DNA of 64,000 bases from Pigmentiphaga sp. NML080357. GTDB lineage: Bacteria; Pseudomonadota; Gammaproteobacteria; Burkholderiales; Burkholderiaceae_B. A model generated the notes under the pieces. That model had not been told where the DNA came from, made no database searches, and saw only the letters and a list, made by a program, of their open reading frames with translations. The DNA lies in NCBI RefSeq assembly GCF_002188465.1, contig NZ_NINW01000022.1:62001-126000 (forward strand), written 5' to 3'. The position numbers were made by a program, and so were the translations under genes. Within the stretch, counting starts at the first letter, position 1. Each line of letters starts with the position of its first letter. Shown here piece by piece: positions 34,542-43,256 of the stretch.

Positions 34542-34793
34542 ATGCGTAAATGGTCGTTTACCTCGCATCCAGCCTCGGTGGGCGAGAGCTATTTCGAGCA
34601 TCTCGCCGCATCGTGGGGGTTTGCCCGCCGCATGTTCACCGCGGCCCTGGCCGGCCTCGTCCATGGGCTGTTCCCGTTCCTGTGCGTGTCCACCGGCTCG
34701 TCCATCGTCAAGCAATTGAACGAAAGGATGGTGGTGAACCGGGTCAAGGGCGGGGCCGGCTCGGGCCAGCCCTCCGAGGCGCGCAACGGCTGA
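34542..34793 (+). CDS. DUF6356 small membrane-associated protein
   Basis: The 83-residue product starts MRKWSFTSHPASVGESYFEHL. It has one long hydrophobic segment (AALAGLVHGLFPFLCVSTGS) and the ending ERMVVNR. HPASVGESYxEH and LPFLxVTTGS are hallmarks of the DUF6356 group. Function unknown. It lies alone between divergent and convergent neighbours. Confidence 0.8.
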   Translation: MRKWSFTSHPASVGESYFEHLAASWGFARRMFTAALAGLVHGLFPFLCVSTGSSIVKQLNERMVVNRVKGGAGSGQPSEARNG

Positions 34794-34804
34794 GGGCAGC
34801 CCAG

Positions 34805-34832
34805 GCGGTTCGCCGCCGCGCGGCGAAACCGC
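34805..34832. terminator. hairpin between convergent DUF6356 and metG genes
   Basis: GCGGTTCGCCGC (34805-34816) pairs with GCGGCGAAACCGC (34820-34832) around a CGC loop, with one unpaired A. It lies 11 bp past one stop and 15 bp before the other. There is no U-run, so termination may be weak or Rho-assisted. Confidence 0.4.
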
Positions 34833-34847
34833 GGGCGGCGACGCCCG

Positions 34848-36911
34848 TCAGCGGACGCGCATGCCCGGCTGGGCGCCGGCCACCGGTTCGAGCACGTAGA
34901 TGCCGGGGTGTGCCTTTTCGTCCCCATGGCTGGCCGCCAGCACCATGCCTTCGGAGACGCCGAACTTCATCTTGCGCGGCGCGAGGTTGGCGACCAGCAC
35001 GGTCAGCTTGCCGATCAGGTCTTCAGGCTTGTAGGCGGACTTGATGCCCGAGAACACGTTCCGGGTGCGGCCCTCGCCCGCATCCAGCGTCAACCGCAGG
35101 AGCTTGTCCGAGCCTTCCACATGCTGGCAGTCCACGATCTTGGCGATGCGTAGGTCGACCTTGGCGAAATCGTCGATGGTGATGGTGGGCGCGATTTCCT
35201 CGCCGCCAGGCGTGGGCGCCGCGGGAGCGGGGGCCGCCGGCGGCTCGAAAAGCGCATCGAGCAGCTTGGGATCGACGCGTTGCGCCAGGTGCTTGTACGG
35301 GGCGATGCGCTGCGGAGGCACGACCACGTCGCGCCATTCGAAGTCGCGGCCCAGGCCGAAGAGCTCGTGCGCCACGCGCCGGGCCAGCGCCGGCAGCACG
35401 GGGGCCAGCATGACCGATAGCGCCTTGAACCCGACCATGGTGCGCGAGCAGATGTCGTGCAGTTCCCGCTTCTTGTCCGCGTCGCCGAGCTGCTTGGCAA
35501 GCACCCAGGGCTGGGCCGCGTCGAAGGCCTGGTTGACGCGGTCGGCCGCGGCCATGATCTCCCGGATGGCCTTGCCGTATTCGCGCGCTTCGAAGGCGTT
35601 GCGGACGATCTCGGCCGAGGCGTTGAGCTCGTTCTCGAGTTCGATGGGCACGCCGCCGTCATAGCAGAGCTGGCCGTCGAAGTGCTTGATGAGGAAGTTC
35701 GACGCGCGGCTGGCGATGTTCACGTATTTGCCGACGAGATCGCTGTTGACGCGGGCGACGAAGTCGTCGGGGTTGAAGTCCAGGTCTTCGACGTGGGCGT
35801 TGAGCTTGGCGGCGATGTAGTAGCGCAGCCATTCGGGATTCATGCCGAGGTCGAGATAGCGCAGCGGCGAAATGCCGGTGCCGCGGCTCTTGGACATTTT
35901 CTCGCCGCTGACGGTGATGAAGCCATGCACGTGCAGGCCGTCGGGCGTCTTGCGCTGCGCGAAGTGCAGCATGGCCGGCCAGAACAGGGCGTGGAAGTAG
36001 ACGATGTCCTTGCCGATGAAGTGATATTGCTCGGTGTCGGACTGCGGATCGAGCAGGGCGTCGAAGTCGAGGCCGGTTTTCGCGCAATAGGCCTTGAGCG
36101 AGGCGAGATAGCCCACCGGGGCGTCCAGCCAGACGTAGAAATATTTGCCGGGAGCATCGGGAATCTCGATGCCGAAATAAGGGGCGTCGCGGGAGATGTC
36201 CCAGTCGGCCAGCTTGCCTTCCTCGCCCAGCCATTCGCGGGTCTTGGCGTAGACCTCGGGCTGCAGCCGCGGCGTGCCGTTGCCGTTGACGCTGCCGGTC
36301 CATTCCTGCAGGAAGGCGTAGCAGCGCGGATCCGACAGCTTGAAGAAAAAGTGGTCGGAGCTTTTCAGGACGGGCGTGGCGCCGGTCAGGGTGGAGTAGG
36401 GGTTGCGCAGGTCGGTGGGCGCGTAGACCGCGCCGCAGACTTCGCAGGAATCGCCGTATTGGTCCTTGGCGCCGCATTTGGGGCATTCGCCCTTGATGTA
36501 GCGGTCGGCCAGGAACATGCCTTTGACCGGGTCGTAGAACTGTTCGATGGTGCGGGTTTCGATGAGGCCCGCGTCGCGCAGCTTGAGGTAGATCTGGCGG
36601 GAAAGCTCGGTGTTTTCGTCCGAGTCGGTGGAGTGCCAGTGGTCGAAGGCGATGTGAAAGCCCTGGAGGTATTTCGGGCGTTCGGCGGCGATGCGGGCGA
36701 CCAGCTCGCGCGGCGTGATGCCCTCGCTTTCCGCCTTGAGCATGATGGGCGCGCCGTGGGCGTCGTCGGCGCACACGAAGTGGACCGTATGGCCTTGCAT
36801 GCGCATGTTGCGGACCCAGATGTCGGCCTGGATGTATTCCATGATGTGGCCGATGTGGAAGGATCCGTTGGCGTAGGGCAGGGCGGTGGTGACGAAGAGT
36901 GTGCGCGACAT
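34848..36911 (-). CDS. metG: methionyl-tRNA synthetase
   Basis: The 687-residue class I synthetase has HIGH at 19-22 and KMSKS at 338-342. A zinc knuckle is formed by Cys143, Cys146, Cys156 and Cys159. The C-terminal Trbp111-like tRNA-binding domain is at about residues 580-687 ([28 protein letters not shown]). A Pro/Ala linker joins the two. In many betaproteobacteria apbC is divergent next to metG; here apbC is in the fdh operon and a thioredoxin-like gene is divergent instead. Confidence 0.97.
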   Translation of the reverse strand: MSRTLFVTTALPYANGSFHIGHIMEYIQADIWVRNMRMQGHTVHFVCADDAHGAPIMLKAESEGITPRELVARIAAERPKYLQGFHIAFDHWHSTDSDENTELSRQIYLKLRDAGLIETRTIEQFYDPVKGMFLADRYIKGECPKCGAKDQYGDSCEVCGAVYAPTDLRNPYSTLTGATPVLKSSDHFFFKLSDPRCYAFLQEWTGSVNGNGTPRLQPEVYAKTREWLGEEGKLADWDISRDAPYFGIEIPDAPGKYFYVWLDAPVGYLASLKAYCAKTGLDFDALLDPQSDTEQYHFIGKDIVYFHALFWPAMLHFAQRKTPDGLHVHGFITVSGEKMSKSRGTGISPLRYLDLGMNPEWLRYYIAAKLNAHVEDLDFNPDDFVARVNSDLVGKYVNIASRASNFLIKHFDGQLCYDGGVPIELENELNASAEIVRNAFEAREYGKAIREIMAAADRVNQAFDAAQPWVLAKQLGDADKKRELHDICSRTMVGFKALSVMLAPVLPALARRVAHELFGLGRDFEWRDVVVPPQRIAPYKHLAQRVDPKLLDALFEPPAAPAPAAPTPGGEEIAPTITIDDFAKVDLRIAKIVDCQHVEGSDKLLRLTLDAGEGRTRNVFSGIKSAYKPEDLIGKLTVLVANLAPRKMKFGVSEGMVLAASHGDEKAHPGIYVLEPVAGAQPGMRVR

Positions 36912-37026
36912 GGGGCGGAGGTTGAGGGAAATGGTGTGTCAAAGGGGGATTTTAGCTGGTGGGCGGGCACGGCGCTTGCGCGCTTTTCGCCCGTTTTTGC
37001 CATACTGGGCGTACAGGAGGCCAGCC

Positions 37027-37359
37027 ATGTCCATGAATACCGTCTACGCGACCCAGGAACCCACCCGCGCCGAGATCGACGCCCTGCAGGAGCCCGCTGT
37101 CCTGGAATTCGGCGCTCCCTGGTGCGGATACTGCCAGGCGGCGCAACCCTTGCTCGAGGCCGCCTTCGAGGGGCACGCCAAGGTCCGGCACCTGAAAGTG
37201 GAGGATGGAAAAGGGCGGCCGCTGGGTCGTTCTTTCGGCGTGAAGCTGTGGCCCACCCTGGTATTCCTCGACCGAGGCCAGGAAGTCGCGCGGCTAGTGC
37301 GGCCCGCCGAACCCGGCGCAATACGCGAAGCCCTGGCATTGATCGACCCGGCGGTATAG
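37027..37359 (+). CDS. thioredoxin-like protein
   Basis: The 110-residue protein has the active site APWCGYCQAAQPLLE with CGYC at about residues 33-36. The cis-proline is in KLWPTLVFLDRG. It has no signal peptide, so it is a cytoplasmic thiol-disulfide protein. An AGGAGG site at 37015-37020 supports the start at 37027. Compared with thioredoxin 1 (CGPC), the Gly-Tyr dipeptide is glutaredoxin-like. It is divergent from metG. Confidence 0.9.
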   Translation: MSMNTVYATQEPTRAEIDALQEPAVLEFGAPWCGYCQAAQPLLEAAFEGHAKVRHLKVEDGKGRPLGRSFGVKLWPTLVFLDRGQEVARLVRPAEPGAIREALALIDPAV

Positions 37360-37431
37360 CCCCTCACAATACGCCCCAGCCCCTACAGCGGCAGCCGAAC
37401 GACGCAAGAACGCCATCTCGCGCCAGCCGGG

Positions 37432-37658
37432 CAGTACCCCAGGATGCGGTGGATCCGGCTCCGCCGGTCCACCCGCATCGTCCCCTTGAGGGGGGCGCCC
37501 GAAGGGCGTAGGGGGTGGGCCTCTCTTCCGGTCCACCCGCATCGCCCCCTGGGCCCGGCGCCGGGCCGCCCCAAGGCGGGCCCAGGCCCCCTCGGGGGGC
37601 TGCCGCGTAGCGGCTGGGGGCTCACCGTGCCGGGCGCGCGTCAGCGCGTAGGGGGGAG
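37432..37658. repeat. palindromic repeat copy C with nested GC-rich hairpins
   Basis: A right arm like that of copy A (37433-37520: CCCCAGGATGCGGTGGATCC, CCCCTTGAGGGGGG, GCGCCCGAAGGGCG, G-run) is followed by a second, incomplete arm. That arm is interrupted by GGGCCCGGCGCCGGGCC, CCCCCTCGGGGGG and GCCGCGTAGCGGC hairpins and ends GCGCGCGTCAGCGCGTAGGGGGG. It fills the 300-bp space between the convergent thioredoxin-like and LysR genes. No coding sequence was seen. Confidence 0.75.
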
Positions 37659-37659
37659 C

Positions 37660-38568
37660 CTAACTCCTAGCAGCCCGCCCCGCGCTCCTGAGCATGGCGT
37701 AGAGCAGATTGGCGGCGGGAGACAGCGCGCGGCCATGCTTGGAGATGAGGCCCAGGGTGCGGCTGACGCGGGGTTGGCCGAGCGGGATGCCGACCAGGGT
37801 GGCATGGGTGGTGAGGGGAAGCGCCAGCTGGGGCACCGCCGCCACGCCGAGTCCGGCTTCGACCATGCCGAGCAGGGTCAGGATGTGGCTGACTTCGATG
37901 GCGTTCTGCGAGCGCTTGCCGCTCTTGGCGAGCGCCGCTTCGATGAGCAGCCGGTTGCCGCTGCCTTTGTCCACGGTCATGAGGCGTTCGCCCGCGAGTT
38001 CTTCCCAGGTAACCGATTTGCGCCTGGCCAGGGGATGGTCCTTGCGCGCCGCCAGGACGAAGCTTTCCTTGAAGATGGCCTTGAAGTCGACTTCCGTTTC
38101 CTGCGTGCCGATGAAGTTCACGCCGAAATCGGCGCGGCCGGAGATGACCGCGTTCAGCACGGTGTTGGCGCCTTCGTCGATGACGCGCACGCGGATGCGC
38201 GGATGCTTGGCGGTGAAGTCGCGCAGCACCGAGGGCAGGAAGTAGTACGCCACCGACGGCACGCAGGCGACGGTGACAAGGCCGCTCAGCTGGGCGGCGA
38301 GGTCGCTCACGCCGAGCATGGCGCCTTCGAGCTCGTCCAGGGCGGCGCGCGAGCGCTCGAGGAAGACCCGGCCCACGTTGGTGAGGGACACGTGGCGGGT
38401 GGTGCGGTCGAGCAGGCGCGCGCCGAGTATCGCTTCGAGTTTCTCGATGCGGCGGCTGAGCGCGGGCTGGGACAGGTGCAGGTCTTCGGCGGCGGCGCGA
38501 AAGCTCGAGCGTTCGGCCACGGCCACGAATGCCTGCAATTCCTGGAGGTCGAAATTGATGCGTGCCAT
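37660..38568 (-). CDS. LysR-family regulator of the divergent catabolic genes
   Basis: The 302-residue product has an N-terminal winged HTH (FVAVAERSSFRAAAEDLHLSQPALSRRIEKLE, about residues 14-45) and a full co-inducer domain (SGLVTVACVPSVAYYFLP to the end). It is divergent from the PrpF-type isomerase gene with 60 bp between, the classic layout in which a LysR protein represses itself and activates its neighbour. A 19-bp palindrome in the spacer is the likely site. The inducer is probably an intermediate of the adjacent pathway. Confidence 0.93.
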   Translation of the reverse strand: MARINFDLQELQAFVAVAERSSFRAAAEDLHLSQPALSRRIEKLEAILGARLLDRTTRHVSLTNVGRVFLERSRAALDELEGAMLGVSDLAAQLSGLVTVACVPSVAYYFLPSVLRDFTAKHPRIRVRVIDEGANTVLNAVISGRADFGVNFIGTQETEVDFKAIFKESFVLAARKDHPLARRKSVTWEELAGERLMTVDKGSGNRLLIEAALAKSGKRSQNAIEVSHILTLLGMVEAGLGVAAVPQLALPLTTHATLVGIPLGQPRVSRTLGLISKHGRALSPAANLLYAMLRSAGRAARS

Positions 38569-38587
38569 GCATCAAATTATATAAAAG

Positions 38588-38606
38588 TTGCAATTCACTA
38601 ATGCAA
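38588..38606. promoter_or_regulatory. LysR operator candidate TTGCA-N9-TGCAA
   Basis: A perfect 5-bp inverted repeat with 9 bp between contains the T-N11-A pattern of LysR boxes. It is centred in the 60-bp divergent spacer, next to TATATAAAA on the lysR side (38578-38585). Confidence 0.65.
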
Positions 38607-38628
38607 GGGCGAGGTTCATCATGCCGCC

Positions 38629-39708
38629 ATGCAAAAGACCATACCTTGTGTCCTCATGCGCGGCGGTACGTCCCGCGGTCCGTTCTTCCGTGCCGAATGG
38701 CTGCCGGAAGACGTGGCCAAGCGCGATCGCGTCCTGCTGTCGGCGATGGGGTCGCCGCACGAATTGCAGGTCGATGGCCTGGGGGGCGGCAACAGCCTGA
38801 CGAGCAAGGTCGCCATCGTGTCGCGCTCGGCGCGGCCGGGGTGCGACGTGGACTATCTGTTCGCCCAGGTGTCGGTGGACAAGGAACTGGTCGACACGCG
38901 GCCGAATTGCGGCAACATGCTGTCCGGGGTGGGGCCATTCGCCATCGACCAGGGCATCGTCCCGGCCACCGATGGCGAGACCCGCGTGAGGATCTACAAC
39001 GTCAACACCCGGTCGACCATCGACGCGGTGGTGCAGACGCCCGGCGGCCGCACCGAGTACGAGGGCGATGCCCGCATCGACGGCGTGTCCGGGACGGGCG
39101 CGCCCATCCGGCTGAATTTTCTCGATGCCTGGGGCTCGGTGACGGGCAAGGTGTTCCCCACGGGGAACCTGCAGGACGTGATCGACGGCGTCGCGGTAAC
39201 GTGCATAGACGCCGCGATGCCGATGATGATCGTGCGCGCCGCTTCGCTGGGGGTGGCCGGCAACGAGACGCCGGTCCAGCTCGACGCCAATGAAGCGCTG
39301 CTCGAGCGGCTGGAGTCCTTGCGCCGGGAAGCCGGCCGGCGGATGGGGCTGGGCGACGTGGCCGACAGCGTCATTCCCAAGCCCGTGCTGGTCAGCGCGG
39401 GCGCGCATGGCGACATGGTGACGTCGCGGTATTTCACGCCGCACAAGTGCCATCGCTCGCATGCGGTGACAGGCGCCATCGGCGTGGCGACGGCGTTCGT
39501 CACGCCTGGCACCGTGGCGTTCGACCTCGGCGCTTCCCGCCCCGCGGGGATGCATCGCATCGAAGTGGCGCATCCGGCCGGACGCATCGATGTCGACGTC
39601 GAATTGCGGGAGGGCGCGTCCTCGCTGGAAGTCCGCGGCGCGGGCCTGATCCGCACCGCCAGGAAGATCATGGAAGGGCAGCTTTACGTGCCGGCCCGGT
39701 TTTTTTAG
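38629..39708 (+). CDS. PrpF-family isomerase, 4-oxalomesaconate tautomerase type
   Basis: The 359-residue product has the PrpF fold signatures: CVLMRGGTSRGPFF at the N-terminus, DGLGGGNSLTSKVAIV, RPNCGNMLSGVGPFA and VFPTGN. PrpF enzymes isomerise double bonds in polycarboxylates such as methylaconitate (propionate pathway) or 4-oxalomesaconate (GalD/LigU, gallate pathway). The absence of prpC/acnD nearby and the presence of an ACMSD-type amidohydrolase and LysR regulator favour an aromatic-acid role. Cys in RPNCGNM is a likely catalytic residue. The specific substrate is inference. Confidence 0.88.
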   Translation: MQKTIPCVLMRGGTSRGPFFRAEWLPEDVAKRDRVLLSAMGSPHELQVDGLGGGNSLTSKVAIVSRSARPGCDVDYLFAQVSVDKELVDTRPNCGNMLSGVGPFAIDQGIVPATDGETRVRIYNVNTRSTIDAVVQTPGGRTEYEGDARIDGVSGTGAPIRLNFLDAWGSVTGKVFPTGNLQDVIDGVAVTCIDAAMPMMIVRAASLGVAGNETPVQLDANEALLERLESLRREAGRRMGLGDVADSVIPKPVLVSAGAHGDMVTSRYFTPHKCHRSHAVTGAIGVATAFVTPGTVAFDLGASRPAGMHRIEVAHPAGRIDVDVELREGASSLEVRGAGLIRTARKIMEGQLYVPARFF

Positions 39709-39808
39709 GAACGTTTTAGGAACGCGTTCATCCGCGGCGCGCCAGCCTGGCGCCCGCCGGACGACGCCCATGCTTCGGTAAACCGAAGAACGATACGGAG
39801 ACTCTCTC

Positions 39809-40789
39809 ATGCAAGCCTCATTCCGAGTGCCGGCCCTTGCCGCCGGCGTGACCGCCTTCGCGCTTTCCCTTGGCGCCGCCAACGTCCAGGCGGCATGGCC
39901 CGACCATCCCATCACCATCGTCGTGCCCACCGCGCCGGGCGGCGGCAACGATGCGTTCGCGCGGGTCATCGCCCAGAAGATGGGCGAAGGCCTCAAGCAG
40001 AGCGTCATCGTCGTCAACAAGGCCGGCGCCCAAGGCGCCATCGCCAGCGAGTACGTGGCGCGTGCGCCGGGCGACGGCTACACCATCCTCTTCGGCTACA
40101 TCGCCACGCATGGCATCAACCCCGCGCTGCAGAAGCTGCGCTACGACCCGGTCAAGGACTTCAAGCCCATCGGCATGCTGGCGAGCTCGCCCACGCTGCT
40201 GGTGGTGTCCTCCGGCGCGGGCGTCAATTCGGTCAAGGAACTCATCGCCAAGGCCAAGAAGGATCCGGACAGCCTCAGCTACGCTTCCGCCGGCCTGGGC
40301 ACCGCGCCCCACGTCACCGCCGAGCTGTTCAAGATGGTGACGGGCACGAACATGCTGCACGTGCCGTACAAGGGTTCCGCGCCGGCCATGACCGACACGC
40401 TGGCCGGGACTACCCAGGTCATGTTCCCCAGCCTGTTCAGTGCCTATCCGCACCTGGCCTCGGGCAAGATCAAGGCCCTCGCCTTGGCGGGCGATCGCCG
40501 CTCCGAAGTGCTCAAGGACGTGCCGACCCTCGAAGAACTGGGCGTCAAGGGCGTCAGCGTGCCCCAGTGGTACGCGCTGTTCGCGCCGGCCAGCACGGAC
40601 CAGGCCATCGTCGACCGTCTCAACAAGGAGCTCAACGCGGCGCTGCGCGATCCCGATGTAATCGCCAAGTTCAAGGAACAAGGCGCCGATCCGCAGAGCA
40701 GCACGCCGCAGGAACTGGGCGAGTTCGTCAAATCCGAGGTGGCACGCTGGAAGAAGGTGGTCGAGGCGGCGAAGCTCAGCGCTGAGTAG
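39809..40789 (+). CDS. Bug/TctC-family periplasmic solute-binding protein
   Basis: The 326-residue product has a signal peptide (cleavage near NVQAAW). Motifs are WPDHPITIVVPTAPGGGNDAFAR, VIVVNKAGAQGAIASEYVARAPGDGYT, YASAGLGTAPHVTAELFK and HVPYKGSAPAMTDTLAGTTQVMF. A GGAGAC site precedes the ATG. It lies 100 bp after the PrpF-type gene on the same strand and may deliver the substrate of that pathway. Repeat copy D follows. Confidence 0.92.
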   Translation: MQASFRVPALAAGVTAFALSLGAANVQAAWPDHPITIVVPTAPGGGNDAFARVIAQKMGEGLKQSVIVVNKAGAQGAIASEYVARAPGDGYTILFGYIATHGINPALQKLRYDPVKDFKPIGMLASSPTLLVVSSGAGVNSVKELIAKAKKDPDSLSYASAGLGTAPHVTAELFKMVTGTNMLHVPYKGSAPAMTDTLAGTTQVMFPSLFSAYPHLASGKIKALALAGDRRSEVLKDVPTLEELGVKGVSVPQWYALFAPASTDQAIVDRLNKELNAALRDPDVIAKFKEQGADPQSSTPQELGEFVKSEVARWKKVVEAAKLSAE

Positions 40790-40791
40790 AT

Positions 40792-40920
40792 CCCCTACGC
40801 GCTGACGCGCGCCCGGCACGGTGGCCCCAGCCGCTGCGCGGCGGAGCTCCCTTGGGGCGGCCCGGCGCCGGGGCCAGGGGTCGGCGCGGGCGGGCCGGCG
40901 GAGCCTGATCCGCCGTGCCC
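40792..40920. repeat. palindromic repeat, part copy D
   Basis: The sequence runs CCCCTACGCGCTGACGCGCG, then GCCCGGCACGGTG, a GCCGCTGCGCGGCGG-type hairpin and CCCGGCGCCGGGG. It is the reverse of the nested section of copy C. It lies between two tandem plus-strand genes, directly after the receptor stop, and may act as an mRNA-stabilising or attenuating structure. Confidence 0.65.
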
Positions 40921-40974
40921 TGTCCGAAGCCGTCGGGATTGAGGAGGGGATTTCTTAATGGTGGAGACAAGAAC

Positions 40975-42006
40975 ATGAAGAAACGGATGGCCGCGGCCAT
41001 GCTGGCGCTGTCGGCGTGGGGCGCGGCGGCGAGCGCGCAGCCCATCGTATTGCGCGACATGGGGTCGTTCCACATCGGCGGCGAGACATTCGTGGTGTCG
41101 GGCGAGCCGGTGAAGGAGGTGAAGTTCACCGCCAACGGCGTTCCGCTCAAGATCGATCCCAATGGCACGTACGTGGTCGGACAGATGTACGTGCAGTACT
41201 TCATTCCGGAGAACCGCAAGGGCGCGGTGCCGCTCCTGCTGTGGCACGGCGGCGGGCTGTCGGGCGTGACCTATGAGACGACTCCGGATGGCCGCCCGGG
41301 ATGGCTGAACGATTTCCTGCGCCGGGGCTGGGCCGTCTATAACTCGGATGCGGTCGAGCGCGGGCGCTCGGGCTGGCCGGCGACGGCCAAGCCGGTGTGG
41401 CCGGGCGATCCGGTGCTGGTGACCGCGGCCAATGCCTACGAGCGCTTCCGCATCGGCGGTGCCGGCTCCTGGAGCGACGATCCGGCGCAGCGCAAGCTGC
41501 TGCCCGGCAACCAGTTCCCGGCCGATCACATCTGGCAATTCGCGCGCCAGTTCGTGCCGCGCTGGATCACCACCGACGAGCCGACGCTGAAGGCCTACCT
41601 GCAATTGGTGGACAAGGTCTGCCCATGCGTGCTGCTGGTGCACAGCCAGGCGGGCAAGTTCGGTTTCCAGGCGGCGCAGGCCCGGCCGGACAAGATACGC
41701 GCGGTCGTGGCGGTGGAGCCGGCCGAAGTCGGCGACCTGGACAAGGTTGCGGCGCTCAAGGGCGTGCCGTCGCTGATGGTCTATGGCGATTTCATCGAGC
41801 AGGACAGCCGGTGGCCGGCGATTCGCGCCAAGGGGGCGAAGTTTGCCGAAGCGGTACGGAAGGCGGGAGGAGAGTTGGACGAGGTGGATCTGCCCAAGGT
41901 CGGGATCAAGGGCAATTCGCACATGGTAATGATGGACAAGAACAACCTCGAGGTTTCGGCACTGATCAACGATTGGCTGGCTCGGCGTGGCCTGTACCGA
42001 CCCTGA
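40975..42006 (+). CDS. secreted alpha/beta hydrolase (esterase)
   Basis: The 343-residue product has a signal peptide (MKKRMAAAMLALSAWGAAASAQ), so it acts in the periplasm. The oxyanion-hole segment is LLLWHGGGLSG. The nucleophile elbow is VHSQAGKFGF (His-Ser-Gln-Ala-Gly rather than GxSxG with a leading Gly), and the catalytic His is in KGNSHMVMMDKNN. A VAVEPAEVGD strand can supply the acid. Related proteins are annotated as periplasmic esterases. Lying between two Bug genes, it could hydrolyse an ester before uptake of the released acid. An upstream in-frame ATG at 40915 lies in the repeat and is unlikely. Confidence 0.82.
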   Translation: MKKRMAAAMLALSAWGAAASAQPIVLRDMGSFHIGGETFVVSGEPVKEVKFTANGVPLKIDPNGTYVVGQMYVQYFIPENRKGAVPLLLWHGGGLSGVTYETTPDGRPGWLNDFLRRGWAVYNSDAVERGRSGWPATAKPVWPGDPVLVTAANAYERFRIGGAGSWSDDPAQRKLLPGNQFPADHIWQFARQFVPRWITTDEPTLKAYLQLVDKVCPCVLLVHSQAGKFGFQAAQARPDKIRAVVAVEPAEVGDLDKVAALKGVPSLMVYGDFIEQDSRWPAIRAKGAKFAEAVRKAGGELDEVDLPKVGIKGNSHMVMMDKNNLEVSALINDWLARRGLYRP

Positions 42007-42047
42007 TGTCCCGCTCCGGCGTTTTCTCCATGGGAATGGCATTCGAC

Positions 42048-42060
42048 AATAGGGCCTATT
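42048..42060. promoter_or_regulatory. short inverted repeat AATAGG-G-CCTATT
   Basis: This perfect 6-1-6 palindrome lies 80 bp upstream of the third Bug gene start, in an AT-richer spacer of 133 bp after the esterase gene. It may be an operator for a promoter of the Bug-amidohydrolase-Bug run. No clear -35/-10 pair was found. Confidence 0.3.
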
Positions 42061-42139
42061 AGCCGTATTGCATTGCCTATCCACACCCCGCTCTCTATCG
42101 TGCCGGAACAAGTCGGCATTACAACGAGGAGACGGGAGA

Positions 42140-43141
42140 ATGGGTTCCTATGTTCGTGCTGCGCACCGCGCGGCGCATTTGGCTGTCCTCCTGACGGGTA
42201 TGGCGCTGTCGGCATCGCCGAGGGCCGAACCGGCGGCCGCCTACCCGTCCCGCCCCATCACCATCGTTGTTCCTTATCAGGCCGGAGGCGGTGCGGACAC
42301 CATTGCGCGGTTGCTCGCGCAGAACCTGCCCTCGCACCTGAACAACCAGTCCATTATCGTGGACAACCGTACGGGCGCAGCGGGCAACATCGGCTCGGGC
42401 TATGTCGCCCGGGCACCCGCCGACGGCTACACACTGCTGCTGAACAACAACACCATCACCATCAATGCGGCGCTTGGCTATACGCGCGGCTATGACCTGA
42501 CCAAGGACCTGCAGCCGGTCTCGCTGCTTGTGTCTTCTCCCGTCGCCATCGGCGTAGCCGCCAGCGTATCCGCCGGCAACCTGGCCGAGCTGGTCGACTA
42601 CATCCGTGCGCATCCGGACAAGGCCAACTACGCTTCGTGCGGCAATGGCTCGCCGCAGCACTTGGCTGGCGCCGGGTTCAACCAGTACGCGGGCACGGCC
42701 CTCGTTCATGTTCCGTACAACGGCTGCGCCCCCGCGGTGAGCGCCGGCCTGGGCGACCAGGTGCCCATCGTTTTCAGCACCATACCGAACCTTGCTCCCT
42801 ACGCCTCCGGTAACAAGCTGCGCATGCTGGCCGTCACCTCGGCCAAGCGGCTGTCGTTCATGCCGCAGGTGCCCGCAATGGCGGAAACGCCGCTGTTCAA
42901 GAATATGGACCTCACAGTCTGGTTCGGGCTGTTCGCGCCGGCCAAGACGCCCGAGGCCATACGGCGCCGCCTCGAGGCGGCAGTGGCCGCGGTGCTCGGG
43001 GATCCCAAGTTCAAGAGTGAACTGAACGCCCGCTATTACGAGGTGGATGCGCGCGGGGCGGAGGCCTTCCGGCAGCAGATCGGCCAGGACCTGGCCACCT
43101 ACTCCCAGCTGGCCTCGCGCGCCAATATCCGGCTGGAGTAG
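42140..43141 (+). CDS. Bug/TctC-family solute-binding protein with two pocket cysteines
   Basis: The 333-residue product has a signal peptide (about 1-30). Motifs are YPSRPITIVVPYQAGGGADTIARLL, NRTGAAGNIGSGYVARAPADGYTLLLNNN and GSPQHLAGAGF. Cys167 (YASCGNGSPQHL) and Cys196 (VPYNGCAPAV) stand where other Bug proteins, including those in this window, usually have Ser/Gly/Ala; both loops line the ligand cleft. The start at 42140 has GGGAG upstream. It heads a run with the amidohydrolase gene. Confidence 0.92.
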   Translation: MGSYVRAAHRAAHLAVLLTGMALSASPRAEPAAAYPSRPITIVVPYQAGGGADTIARLLAQNLPSHLNNQSIIVDNRTGAAGNIGSGYVARAPADGYTLLLNNNTITINAALGYTRGYDLTKDLQPVSLLVSSPVAIGVAASVSAGNLAELVDYIRAHPDKANYASCGNGSPQHLAGAGFNQYAGTALVHVPYNGCAPAVSAGLGDQVPIVFSTIPNLAPYASGNKLRMLAVTSAKRLSFMPQVPAMAETPLFKNMDLTVWFGLFAPAKTPEAIRRRLEAAVAAVLGDPKFKSELNARYYEVDARGAEAFRQQIGQDLATYSQLASRANIRLE

Positions 43142-43256
43142 GGAATAGCCCGCCGGCACGCGTCGCAAGTCCGGCGTTGCCAAGACGGCCCATATCCGCG
43201 GTTTGTCGTGGCCGGGAAAGGATCGCACGCCCCACCCATCCTAGGAGGAGACTTTC

